From: Sulfitobacter mediterraneus
GTDB taxonomy: Bacteria; Pseudomonadota; Alphaproteobacteria; Rhodobacterales; Rhodobacteraceae
Assembly: GCF_003054325.1 (NCBI RefSeq)
Contig: NZ_QBKU01000012.1
Span: forward strand, 1-64,000
Direction: 5' to 3'
Length of the DNA: 64,000 nucleotides
Shown here: positions 1-12,300 of the stretch, in pieces
Numbering within the stretch: position 1 is the first letter of the stretch
Layout of the letters: every line of letters begins with the position of its first letter
The notes under the pieces: generated by a model
The model's database searches: none
The model's input: only the letters and a program-made list of their open reading frames with translations
What the model was told of the DNA's origin: nothing
Program-made: the position numbers and the translations under genes

Positions 1-14
1 GCCAACAAAAGTGT

Positions 15-91
<77 letters not shown>

Positions 92-106
92 AAAATACCT
101 GATACG

Positions 107-132
107 CCCGTAGCTAAGACGCTGCGGGTTTT
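107..132 (+). terminator. Terminator of the initiator tRNA transcript
   Basis: An 8-bp stem CCCGTAGC / GCTGCGGG (one G-U pair) closes a 6-nt loop and is followed directly by TTTTG. It lies just after the tRNA 3' end. Confidence 0.75.
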
Positions 133-386
133 GTCGTTGGGTGGCGCCGGTAACGCGGTTTCTTGCTGTAGTTGCAATTGCTTATTAACTCCGGTCCATG
201 CCGATAATATCATTGATTAAATGCAGCGCCTCGGCCAACATTGCTGTCGGCTACCCAAGATACCAGAGTTTCTTGTGTAACGTCGTTCCGGTATTCAGGT
301 CGAGATTTCGATTGTCGGGGGCTATGGCAGCGTTCGGCGGGGGCGTATTTTGAACCGTTGGACCCTCTTATTTTGGTGGGGACGGA
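133..386 (+). other. Leader between tRNA terminator and giant gene
   Basis: About 250 nt without a convincing gene. It presumably carries the promoter and 5' leader of the giant protein gene. The only site I can defend is a Shine-Dalgarno-like GGTGGGGACGG just before the ATG at 387. I found no clear -35/-10 pair and no CtrA-type box here. Confidence 0.5.
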
Positions 387-3300
387 ATGGAAAACGACGA
401 AACACTACAAGAATCTGCTGCCGTAAAGCTGCGTGACGCGGCCAGCATTTCATGGTCCGTGGCGGACGCCGCAGGGAGCGCAAAAAAGGTGGTCAAGCTG
501 GCCTCCAGACCCTTCAAATCCGTTGAAAAGCTCAAAGATAAGGTCAAAAAGCTCGAAAAAGCCGCCAAGGTCGTTGAGGATATTTCAGATACGCTGAAAT
601 CAGTATCCTTTACACGCCCTGCAGCCAAGGTGACCGACAAAGTTGCTGAGAAGGTCATCAAATACACCAAAAAGGTGGAAACCAAGATTGACGCGTTGGA
701 GGGGACGTCAACCAAGATCGGGGATTTCCTTTTCAAGGTTCAAAAACAGCTGGGTAACATCAACAAGGCCACAAATGCCTTGGGAGTCGCAGCAGAAGCC
801 TACTCGCGCAAACTCGCCAGCGCCGAACAAAATCTTGCGCCTGCTGAATCGCAGTTTTCAACCGGGGTTGAGTTTCTGGATAAGAACTCCTCTGATGCCC
901 GTGCGATTGCCGTCCAACTGGCCGAAGTGCGCATTTCTCAAGCTGATAGTATTAATGGCCCCCTGCTGGTGCTTGTCACGCAATTGTCAGAAATCGACCA
1001 GGCCATGGAAGAGCTGTCGTCCAAGCTGGACAATAACCTTCTGGATATCATTGTCGATCTTGCGGAATCGCTGGGCGCGATCACCGATGTGGTCAGCAAG
1101 ATCACCGATCCACTAGAGACCGTTCTGGACTACCTCGGTCCGGTGCTGGATCTGATGGGGTCATTCTTTAGCTTCCTGCTGGCTCCGGTTGAGGCGGCGC
1201 TGGAATGGATTATCGACAAGATTGGGATCACGGCCTTGCTGGAAAAGGCCGCTGACGAAATCACATCGCTTTTGCCAAATATTGATCTGTTGGACGGTCT
1301 GGCCGAAAAGCTGGAAAAATTGTTCCTTGAGGAAATTCAGGACTTTTACGAGACTGAAATTGTTGCGAAATATGAAAGTATCCTCGCAACGATCAACAAT
1401 CCGAACTTCCCCGAAAGCCTGTCCATCGGGACAGATGAGGACAATACGCTTAACGGGTCCATGAATGCCACGGGCAGCCTGACCCTCGATGGGCTTGGCG
1501 GCAACGACAACATTTTTGGCGGTGATTTTGACGATACACTGAACGGCGGCACGGGCCGGGATATTCTGTCCGGCGGTGGCGGCAATGATATTATCGACGG
1601 CGGCACGGACAACCCGAACGGAGACGAAGACGACGAGAGCCCCGACAGTGTGATCTACGCTGGCAACCGCGAAGATTACAATTACACTGCCGTTATCAGC
1701 GACGGCGTGGCGACCGGCGATTGGATTGTTGTCGACACCCGCGAGACCATCACTGTGGACGGCGTTGTCACACAGCGCAATGACGGCAAGGACATCCTCA
1801 AGAATATCGAACTGATCATCTTTGCCGATGACGGTTTGGACCTGCGGCTGTTTGACCAACTGATCGAGACCCGCAGCGAAGATGGCGAGATTGCTTATGT
1901 CTCTCCCTATGCCACCAACCTAGACCCCATTGGCGGGCAATTGCCGCTTACGCTCGATGGGCAACGCGATTGGGTCTATGGCGCCTTTGGGCTTGATATC
2001 CTCATTACGGGTGGCGGCAATGATCAGCTGTCCAGTGGGGGCAATGGGCGCATCACGCGGCGCAAGTATGATGGCGATGCGCTGTTCGGCGGCGAGGGTG
2101 ACGATGTTTATGTGGTCAGCCCTGATGGTTATGACCGTGATTTGATTATCGATTCCGGCGGCATCGACACAGTGGATTACAATCTGGCGAGCGGTGACGT
2201 GCGGGTCTATCTCGGCTCGACAAATCCAAACGACAGAGAGGCGTTCTATATTCCACCGTCTGTGGAATTTCACGCGGATTATGATGGCAATGACATCAAT
2301 GACCCCGTGACCATCAACACTCAGCATCCCGATGGTAGCATCACATCAGAGACCGTGACCTACAATGCAGGTGTGATCCAAGGCATCGAAAACGTTGTCG
2401 GGTCCGACAATCATGACATCATCATCGGCAATGACGCGGTAAACCGCCTTGATGGCGGCGCCGGCAACGACATGATCCGCGGCCTTGATGGCAATGACGA
2501 GATCTATGGCGGCTCTGGCCACGACATTCTGATCGGTGATTGGGGTGACGATTATATCGAAGGCGGCACTGGCGCTAACGTATACATCGGCGGTCTGGGC
2601 GATGATGACTTTAACGATACGGCAGGCGGATACGGCACGGTCAAATACTCGACCTTCGCGATTTCGTCCCTCTACGACCAAAGCGTTGAATTCCCGGATT
2701 TCGCCACAACTGGTTTTGATGCCTTTAATGTCAACGACATGCCGGGCGGTATTGTGGTTGTGCAAACCTCGGATCCGGGCCAGCAGCAGGTCGCCAAATA
2801 CCAGACCAGCGTGTCTGTCGGTGATCGCTACGGCGTTGATTACCTTGAAGATATTGAGTTCATCGTCGGCAGCACGGGTGGCGACTACATCTTTTCACTG
2901 CGCGGCAAAAGTCAGCACATCTACGGCAATGGTGGTGACGATCAGCTGTTTGCCGATGAGACAGATATCGGCAACGTGTTTTATGGCGGTGAAGGCGCGG
3001 ACGTCTTCACCTCACATGCCTTTTCGCCGGACCTTTTTTATGGCGGCAGCGAAAGCGACACGGTCCGCATTTGGGACGAAAACACCGTTGATGGCGATGA
3101 GCTTCATGGTGACGACGCGCCCAATGACCTGCGTCTGCCGATGGAGGGCGTCGATGTTCTTGATCTGCGCAACAGCGATTTTGCGTGGCATGTCCACATC
3201 AGTCCGCTTACCCCTCTGGGGTCGTTGATCGGCAAAGAGGATATCCTGCGCTCTGATGTGGATGATCCGCTGTTTATTCAGCAAACTGTTGGCGTGAACG

Positions 3301-6300
3301 GCGTTGAAGAAGGCGATATCGTCCCGACGGAAATTGGCGATGTGCCACTGGCCTTTCAGGCCAATCCGAGCACCCCAGATGCGGGCGGTGTTGCGTCTGA
3401 GTTTTCTGCGTTCGAGCATATCATCGGATCAGAACAACGCGATATCATCACCGGCGGTTATATTCTGTCTCCGGTTATCTTTGAGGGCAATGGCGGCGAC
3501 GACGTGCTTTATGTCAGTCAGTTCACCACTGGTGAGCTGTTTGGCGGCGATGGCGATGACGTGTTGGGCACCTACAACCCCACCAATGGCGATATCACAT
3601 TTGAACGTCTTTATGAGAAAGACAAGATCACCACACTGTCGGGCGGGGCGGGCAATGATGTCTTTGTCGCGGGCGATTTCCGCGAAAGCTTTGAGGGCGG
3701 CGAGGGGCTGGACAGGCTCACGTTCGAGACCAGCCGCGCCAGTGTCATCGTCAATCTCAGTACCAAACAACTCGATGGTGGCTATGCCGAGGGCGATATT
3801 CTGGTGGGGGGCATCGAAGACGTCACAGGCACCCAATTCGAAGATACGATCACGGGCGACGAAGAGTTCAACGAGATTGTCGGCTGGGACGGCATTGATG
3901 TGTTGTTGGGACTGGGCGGTGCGGACAACCTCTTTGGCGGGGATGGCAACGATTTTCTTTATGGCGGTGCCGGCAATGACAACCTGCATGGCGGCAATGG
4001 CGGCGATCTGTTGGACGGTGGCGCCGGGATTGATACGGCATCGTGGAACTTCTATCAGGTTCACCCCAAGGGCGGTGTGGAACGTCTGACCAATGACACC
4101 TCTGACATCGTTGCGGATCTCGAAACCGGGCAAGCGGGCACGGACATTCTGATCAGCATCGAAAACCTCACCGGCGGTGTGGGCCACGATACATTGCGCG
4201 GTGATTCAGGCGATAACCTGCTGGCTGGTTCTACCGGCAATGACCTGTTGCAGGGCCGCGATGGTGAGGATCTGCTGATTGGGGGCGTTGGTGATGACAC
4301 GGTTGAAGGCGGCGCAGGCGATGATGCGCTCTTTGGCGGGGCGGGTATCAACTTCCTGGATGGGGGCGCGGATTTCGACACGATCGACTATGGCGTTCTG
4401 GAACTCGGCGTTCAGATCACCATGGCAGGTGTTGGCGAACGGGCAGGCGATACGTCCGGTATTGCGCGGTCATACACACCCGTCGATCTGTTCATCTGGA
4501 GCGACAGCCTAACAGAAACCACGTTTGACGGCTATGTTGAGCAAACCACAATCAGCACCGGCACCACCGAGCTGCGCAACACTTATGAGGTCTTTGATCA
4601 AGGCGATGATGACCCGGACGATGATGTCTATGTTCCGCGCGGCACCATCACGCCGGAACGTGTTTGGAAGTTCCTGAACCTGAACTATGCAACCCAGACA
4701 AGCGACGCGGATGACATTCCATTCCTGCCAAACCTGTTGTTGCCAGAGCAAGAAGTCGATGTTGTCGAACGTTTTGAAGAAGCTGTTGATATATTTACCA
4801 ATATCGAACGGATTGCCGGATCACAGGGCGCGGATCGGATCGTAGGCAACGCCGAGAACACAGTGTTTTATGGCGGTCTGGGCGGCGATGTGATCGATGG
4901 AGGCGATGGCATCGACACAATGAGCTATGCCTTCTCCGAATTTGGCGTCTCGGTTGATCTCAAGATGATGACCTTCGCGGGCGGCGAAGCGGAAGGTGAT
5001 CAGATCTCCAATATGGAGAACCTGATCGGGTCAGGGCAGTCCGACGCACTAAGCGGGAATGATTTGGACAACACCATCGTGCTGGGCGACGGCAACGACA
5101 ACGCCCGCGGCTATGATGGCGTCGATACGGTCGTCTTTGGCTTTGATTTCAGAGATATCAGTCAAATTCAGGGCTTTGCCGATGGCGTCAACATCATGCG
5201 CTTTGAGGGCGATGTTCTGACGTCGGTCGACTTTATCGCGGACGATATTGAGATCCTGTCTTTTGAGGACGGTGACAAAACATTTGCCGAGATAAAAGCG
5301 CTGGCAAAGGATGGCACCGAAGGGTCCGATGTGTTGGTCGGGACGCCGGTACCCGACACGCTTGACGGGCGTGGCGGCAACGACATTGTGCAAGGCCTGG
5401 ACAGTGCGGACCTGCTGCTTGGCAGTGAAGGAAACGATTTGTTGCAAGGCCAGGGCGGCGATGATCGTCTCATTGGCGGCACAGGGCGCGACCGTTTTAT
5501 CGGCGGTATGGGCGATGACACGTTCATCATTGATGACAGCACAGAGATTGTTACCGAACTGGAGAATGAAGGCGACGATACTGCCGAAAGTTCAGTGGAT
5601 TTTGCCCTGCCAGATCATGTGGAAACGCTGATCCTGACCGGAACAGACGTGACCACAGGCACAGGCAACGATGAGGCCAATACGATCATCGGCTCTGACG
5701 CGGCAAACGTGCTGGTCGGCAAGGGCGGGCGCGATACGCTGGATGGCGGATTGGGCGAGGATACCCTTCTTGGCGGCGCCGATGGCGACACTTATCTGAT
5801 CAACGAAACCATCGACGTTATCTTTGGTGAAGCGGCCGATGGCGGCTATGATGCGGTCCATACGACCGTTGATTATACTTTGCCGGACAATGTCGAACTG
5901 CTCGCGGTGGCAGATGGGGCCAGCGTGCATGCCATCGGCAATGATGGTGTGAACGAGTTCTATACCGGTCTGCGGCTTTTGGATGGCAACAGCAACCCAA
6001 CCGACGGCACCGGCGGCAGCACATTTGATGGCAAGGCGGGCGCGGATATTCTGGTCCTTGGCCATGATTTTGAAGGCAGCACCTTTGATTTTGACGATCA
6101 GGGCTATCTGACTATCACTTTCGATGACGTTACAAACCGTGCGGCCAACATCGAAAAATTTGATTTCACCGACCAGTTCCTAACCTGGGACGATCTGACC
6201 ACCACGGTTTTTGCTCCAACGGGCAGCGTGATTGTGCCGGGCGTCGAGGGTGATATCATCCACGGCATCGACATGTCGGATGCTTCAAACGGCGCGCAAT

Positions 6301-9300
6301 TTGTGCATGTGGCCAGTGCGCCCGGCGCCAACGACGTTATCTACAACTTCTCAACCGCCTTTGGTGCCAATGGCGCGGGCACCTTCCTTGGCTCCGGTTT
6401 CTCGGATCCGGCCACGAGCCAAGTAGACGTTCTGGCGGTCGTGCCGGGCGATGCGCCGTCAGACGTGCAGTTTTATCTGTCAGGAATTTTCAGACCTCTA
6501 GATCTAATGACCGAAGCCAATTGGACCTATTATCAGGTCGCGGTGTTTGGCGGCGATGATGATCTGGACGGCACCCATTTGGGCGATACCCTCAGAGGGT
6601 TTGAAGGCGAAGACACCCTCTCTGGAGATGACGGCAACGACCTGATCAAAGGTGATGGTGGCAACGACAGTATCACTGGCGGACAGGGGGATGACACCCT
6701 ATTTGGCGGCGCGGGCGAAGACTCCCTTGTGGGCGGCAACGGCGTTTTCAACGATTTTTACAATGGCGGCGAGGGCGACGATACGCATTTTGGCGGCAAC
6801 GGCGTTAACACGATTTTTGTGCACGCAGACATGGGCGCGGATGTTGCCTATGATTTCGACGGGGCCAAAGATTTCATCGACACGTCCCTGCTGACCGAAG
6901 CCGAGCGCGATCTGATGACGGTCACCATTGATAACGCGGATACCCTGATCGGATTGTCCGATGGCGGTTCCCTTCGTTTGATTGGAACGCAGATCAACGA
7001 TCTGCCGATTGTGCCCTTTGACACCGGCGAAACCGACCCTGTGGAGATCGATCTGGGCCTCGGCAGCAACGGCTTTGAATTCCCCGAGATCATTGCGGTC
7101 TCGGCGGCGGGTGACGTCAACAACGACGGCATAGACGATTTCATGGTGGGTTGGACTGATCGGACCTTCAATGCCACGATTACGCCGATTGCCTATGTGG
7201 TCTATGGCAAGGATGACGCGGATTTTGACCCGCTGACCCAGCCATTCCTGCTGGATCTTGATGAAGGTTTCTCGGTTCTTGCAGAAACGGGGGATGCTAA
7301 CATTTCCCTTGCTGCGGCGGGTGACGTCAACAACGACGGCATTGATGATTTCATGGTGGGCACCTCAGGATCCACCCACGTCATCTTTGGCCGAGATGGT
7401 GATTTTGCAGATCACGTCGATCTTGGTGGCCTAGGCGCAACAGAAGGCGTCAAGCTGGCGATGGACGGCGCAAACGGCCAGCAGTTCATTGAGGGCGGTT
7501 TTGACATCAACGGCGACGGCATCGACGACATGATCGTTAGTGACGGGGCATATTACGGCAGTACCACACATGTTGTGTTCGGCTCTGACGCGGCTGATCC
7601 ACTGCCTGCGACGATCACGGGTGCGGATCTGGATGGCACCAACGGCTTTACCCTGCTTGGCCCCAACTACTTCACCAATCCCGGCGATTCACTTGCATCT
7701 GCCGGTGACGTCAACGGCGATGGTTTTGACGACCTCATTATTGGATCGCGCTTCCACAGCGTCGCTTCCCCCGATGGCTCTAGTTACACATGGACCGGCG
7801 GGGCTTTCATCCTCTTTGGCAGTGACCAGCCCTTCGCAGGCAGCATCGACCTGGAACAGATGACCGCCGATCAGGGCTTTTTGATCGACGGTGACATTGA
7901 CGGTGGCCAAAGCCGTACGGGCGGCGTCGTCCAAGGCGGCGGTGACGTCAACGGGGACGGGTTTGATGACGTTGTCATTATGGTTTCCCGCGCGATCAAC
8001 AAAGGCCCCTTCGGCAGCGCGGTTGAGGGTGATCTGAATGAACGGGCTTATGTGTTGTTCGGGTCGGGCGATCCGATGGGCGAAAGCTTTGATCTGGATG
8101 ATGGCGGTACGGGCCGGCGGGTCAGTCTGGCAGATCTGGACGGGACAGATGGCACAGTCTTCACGCTGGCGCTCCCCGAAGGGTACAATTCACCAAATCC
8201 CAATACCCCGAGTGATTTCAAATCCATCACCGGCGGCGGTGCAATCGAGATCGTGGATGATCTGAACAATGACCGGATTGCGGATATTGTGATCGGAACA
8301 AGCACGTTTTCGCGCGAGGTTGTTTACGATCAGGACACGGGCGAGAGCACTAATACTAACCTCAACACCGGCCAAACTTTTGTCCTTTACGGGCGCACCG
8401 AAGGATTTGGCGGTGTCTTTGAGCTTGAAGACCTCACCGATCTGGACGGGTTTGTTGTCGACGGATTTGAGGGCGATGGATCGGGCCGCATCGTGCGTTA
8501 TGCGGGCGATGTGAACAACGATGGCGGCGCGGATTTCCTTATCGGGGCAAGCAGTTCGCCCAGCAAGCTGATCTTCGGCACGCCGTTTTCTGACCTGCCA
8601 ACCCTCGGCACGATTGAGATCACGGGGCTGGCGCAAGAAGACGAAACGCTTACCGCAAATATGGATGGCCTCTCGGACGGTGACGGCTTTGCGACGCTGG
8701 ATTTCCAATGGTATCGCAACGGCACGCCGGTACAGGGGGCGACAGAGGCGACCTATCTGTTGACGCAGGCCGATGTGGACGGCGAGTTTTATGTGACGTT
8801 GGATTACGTCGATAACTTCGGCAATGCGGGCAGAGTGCAAAGTGATCTGCTTGGCCCGGTTGAGAACGTCAACGACGCACCAATGGCCGAGCCGGACAGC
8901 TATACCGCCTTTGAGGACATGCCGCTGCGGATGGATCTGCAAGCCAATGATTTTGATGCCGATGGCGATGATCTGACCTACAGCTTTTTCACCGCGACCA
9001 TTGGCGGGGCGGGAACACTCACTGTCAATGACGACAAGACAGTGACATTCACGGCGGCAGATCAGTTTCTCGGGCCGGTGTTCTTTACCTACCAGCTGAT
9101 CGACGAAGACGGCGTGGCTTCTGTCGCCACAGCCGTAAATATCGACGTGGTCGAGGTAAATGATGCACCCGAGATCACCGATCTGGCGGTTACAATTGTC
9201 GAAGAAAACTCTGTGACGCTGTCGCCCTTGGTGGGTGTCACGGATGAAGAGGACGATGCCTTTTCGATTGTCGATGCCTATCTCGGAGACAAGACCGAGA

Positions 9301-12300
9301 TCAGCTTTACCGACGATACGATCACGATCACCGGTGATCTGAACGCAACGGGTGATGACATCGTTGCCTATACCGTTCGTGACGCAAGAGGCGCCGAAGC
9401 AACAGCCTACATCGCGGTGACAATCACGCCGGTCAATGATGCGCCAATGCCAGTGGATGACTTTGCCAGAGGGCCGGAAAACTTGGTCCAGATCGTGGAT
9501 GTGTTGGCCAATGACATCGACCCGGATGAGGGTGATGTTCTGACTGTCGTGGATGTTACAAACGGCACATTCAGCACCTCAAAGATCAACGCAGACGGCA
9601 CCATTTCCGTGACGCCAATTGCAGAACAGTTCGGCACCGAAGTTCTGACCTACACGATGCGCGATGCCGATGGCGTCGAAAGACAGGCCACGCTGACGCT
9701 GACCTTTGACCAGGTGAACGATCCGCCGGTCGCCTTTGATGACCATGTTGCGGTCAATGAAGATGCCTCTATCGAAATTGATGTGCGCGCCAATGACGAA
9801 GACTTTGGCGAAGAAGATATCTTTGTGGACAGCTTCACAGCGCCGAGCCATGGCGCGGTTGAGCTGCTTGGTAACGGCAACCTGCTTTACACGCCGGACC
9901 CGGATTTTGATGGCGAAGACAGTTTCAAATACGTCCTGTCCGATCATGATGCCAAGGTCAGCGGCGCAAAGGTGTTCATCGCCGTAAACCCGCAGCCGGA
10001 TGATCCGGTTGCCAAGGATTTCACCGTCGAGCTTCAGCAGGGCAGCACGGTGATGTTTGATCCACGTTTGTCCGCGACGGGCAATGCGGCGGATGCAGAC
10101 AGCGACCCTGACCGTGATCCACTCAGCATCAGCAGCTTTACCGAAGCCGCAGGTGGAACCGTCGCGTTCAAAGATGACGCATCCGGCCTGATCTACACGC
10201 CGGATGCGGATTTCTTTGGCACCGATACCTTCGACTATGTCATCGACGACGGCACCGGGCGCACTGATACGGCCAACATTGTTGTCACTGTCCATCGCAA
10301 CGATGTGCCCAACGCACGGCCCGACAGCTTTGATCTGACCGAGGACACCAACATTATCATTGATGTCTACGAGGCCTATCCCGGCGGCATTCTGGACAAT
10401 GACGACGACAACGAGGGCGATCCGTTTGCCTTTGAAAGCATCGGCACGGCGGTGAATGGCGAGATTGCCTTTAACGCGATTGAAGGTACGGTCACCTATA
10501 CGCCAAACGCCAATATCTTTGGCGCGGGCCTCGATACGGTTGACTATTCCATCATCGACAGTTTCGGGCGCATTGTGACATCGACCATCACCTTTAACGT
10601 GATCGGCCAAGACGACGCGCCAGTGGCGTTCGATGATGTGGCCACCACGGGCGAAGACACGCCATTTGCCATTGATGTCCTTGCAAATGATGAGGATTTT
10701 GGTGAGGGGGACGTGTCGTTCAACGGGTTCACGCAAGGTGCCTTTGGCGGTGTTGTCCAGTTGTCCGATGATACGTTGCACTATTCGCCCAACGCGAACT
10801 TCAATGGTCAAGACAGCTTTACCTACGGGATCAGGGATACCGCTGGCAACACCAGCACGGCCACGGTTACCGTGAACGTAACAGATGAGCCAGACGCGCC
10901 AACGGCCAATGATGACACAGCCCAAGGCAGTGAAGATGTGGCGCTGGTGATCGACGTGCTTGGCAACGACACGCACCCGGATGCAGGCGCTGTTTTGACG
11001 GTAGTTGATGTGACCAACGGCACCTTCAGCACATCTGCGATCAATCAGGATGGAACCATCACCGTGACGCCGAATGCGGGTGCATTTGGCACGGAAATCC
11101 TGACCTATACCGTGCGCGATAACGCTGGTGCGGAAAGTCAGGCGCAGATCACCGTCAGCTTTGGCGCTGTGGATGACGCGCCGGTGGCGTTTGACGATAC
11201 GGCCACCACGGACGAAGACACCGCGATCGCGATTGATGTTCTGGCCAATGATGACGACTTCGGCGAAGACGATGTGTCTTTGAACGGCTTCTCGCAAGGG
11301 GCGTTCGGCGGGGTTGTTTTGCTGTCAGATGACACATTGCATTACACACCCAATGCCGATTTCAACGGCCAAGACAGCTTTACCTACGGGATCAGGGACA
11401 CAAGCGGCAACACCAGTACGGCCACAGTCATAGTAAACGTCACCTCTGTTCAAGACGATCCGATTGCCAATGACGACACCGCGCAGGGCACGGAAAGCGT
11501 TCCTTTGGTGATTGACGTGCTGGCCAATGACAGCGATCCCGACACAGGTGCCACCTTGAGCGTTGTGAGCGTCACAAATGGCTCGTTCAGCACCTCTGTG
11601 ATCAATCAGGATGGCACGATTACAGTCGCACCGACCATTGGCGTTTTTGGCACAGAGGTTCTGACCTATACCCTGCGCGATAATACGGGCGCAGAGAGCC
11701 AAGGACAGATCACCGTCAACTTTGCCGCTGTGGACGACGCGCCGCTTGCGCTCAATGACACGGCCGCCACCGACGAAGACACCGCTATCGAGATTGATGT
11801 GCTGGCCAATGATTTAGACTTTGGCGAAAATGACATCTCGATCCTTGGTTTCTCCGAAGGCAATTCGGGCGGTGTGATCGAGCTGGCCAACGGCAATCTG
11901 CTTTATACACCTGATCAGGATTTCAACGGGCCTGACAGTTTTACCTATGTGATCACCGACAACGCTGGCCAAGAAAGCACAGCAACCGTATCCATCGACG
12001 TCGCGGCGCTTCCGGACGATCCCAATGCCATCGACAAATCCGTTTTTGTCCAACAAGACAGCAGCTTGACCTTTGATCCGCTGCAATCGACGACGGGCAA
12101 TCCTGAGGATGGCGACAATGACCCCGATGGCGATACGATCTTTCTGGATGCCCATGCGACCGCCCAGAACGGTACGCTGGATTTCTCGGACGATTTCACA
12201 CAGCTGATCTACACCCCCGACGCGGGCTTTAGCGGTGAGGACACATTCCTCTACCGAATAGGTGACGGCACCGGACGGTTCGACGAGGCCACCATCAGCG

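Noticed and set aside
465..476. DAAG at residues 27-30 of the giant protein as a LapG protease site
   Set aside because: LapG sites are TAAG or PAAG after a retention module of about 100 residues; the position and surrounding fold do not fit.
1430..6800. Short repeated DNA units resembling a CRISPR or satellite array
   Set aside because: They are in-frame codons for RTX nonapeptides with variable spacing inside one gene.
9579..11297. A 572-codon open frame on the minus strand
   Set aside because: It is a shadow of the cadherin-like array on the plus strand, caused by repeat codon bias; it has no recognisable domain and no start signal.
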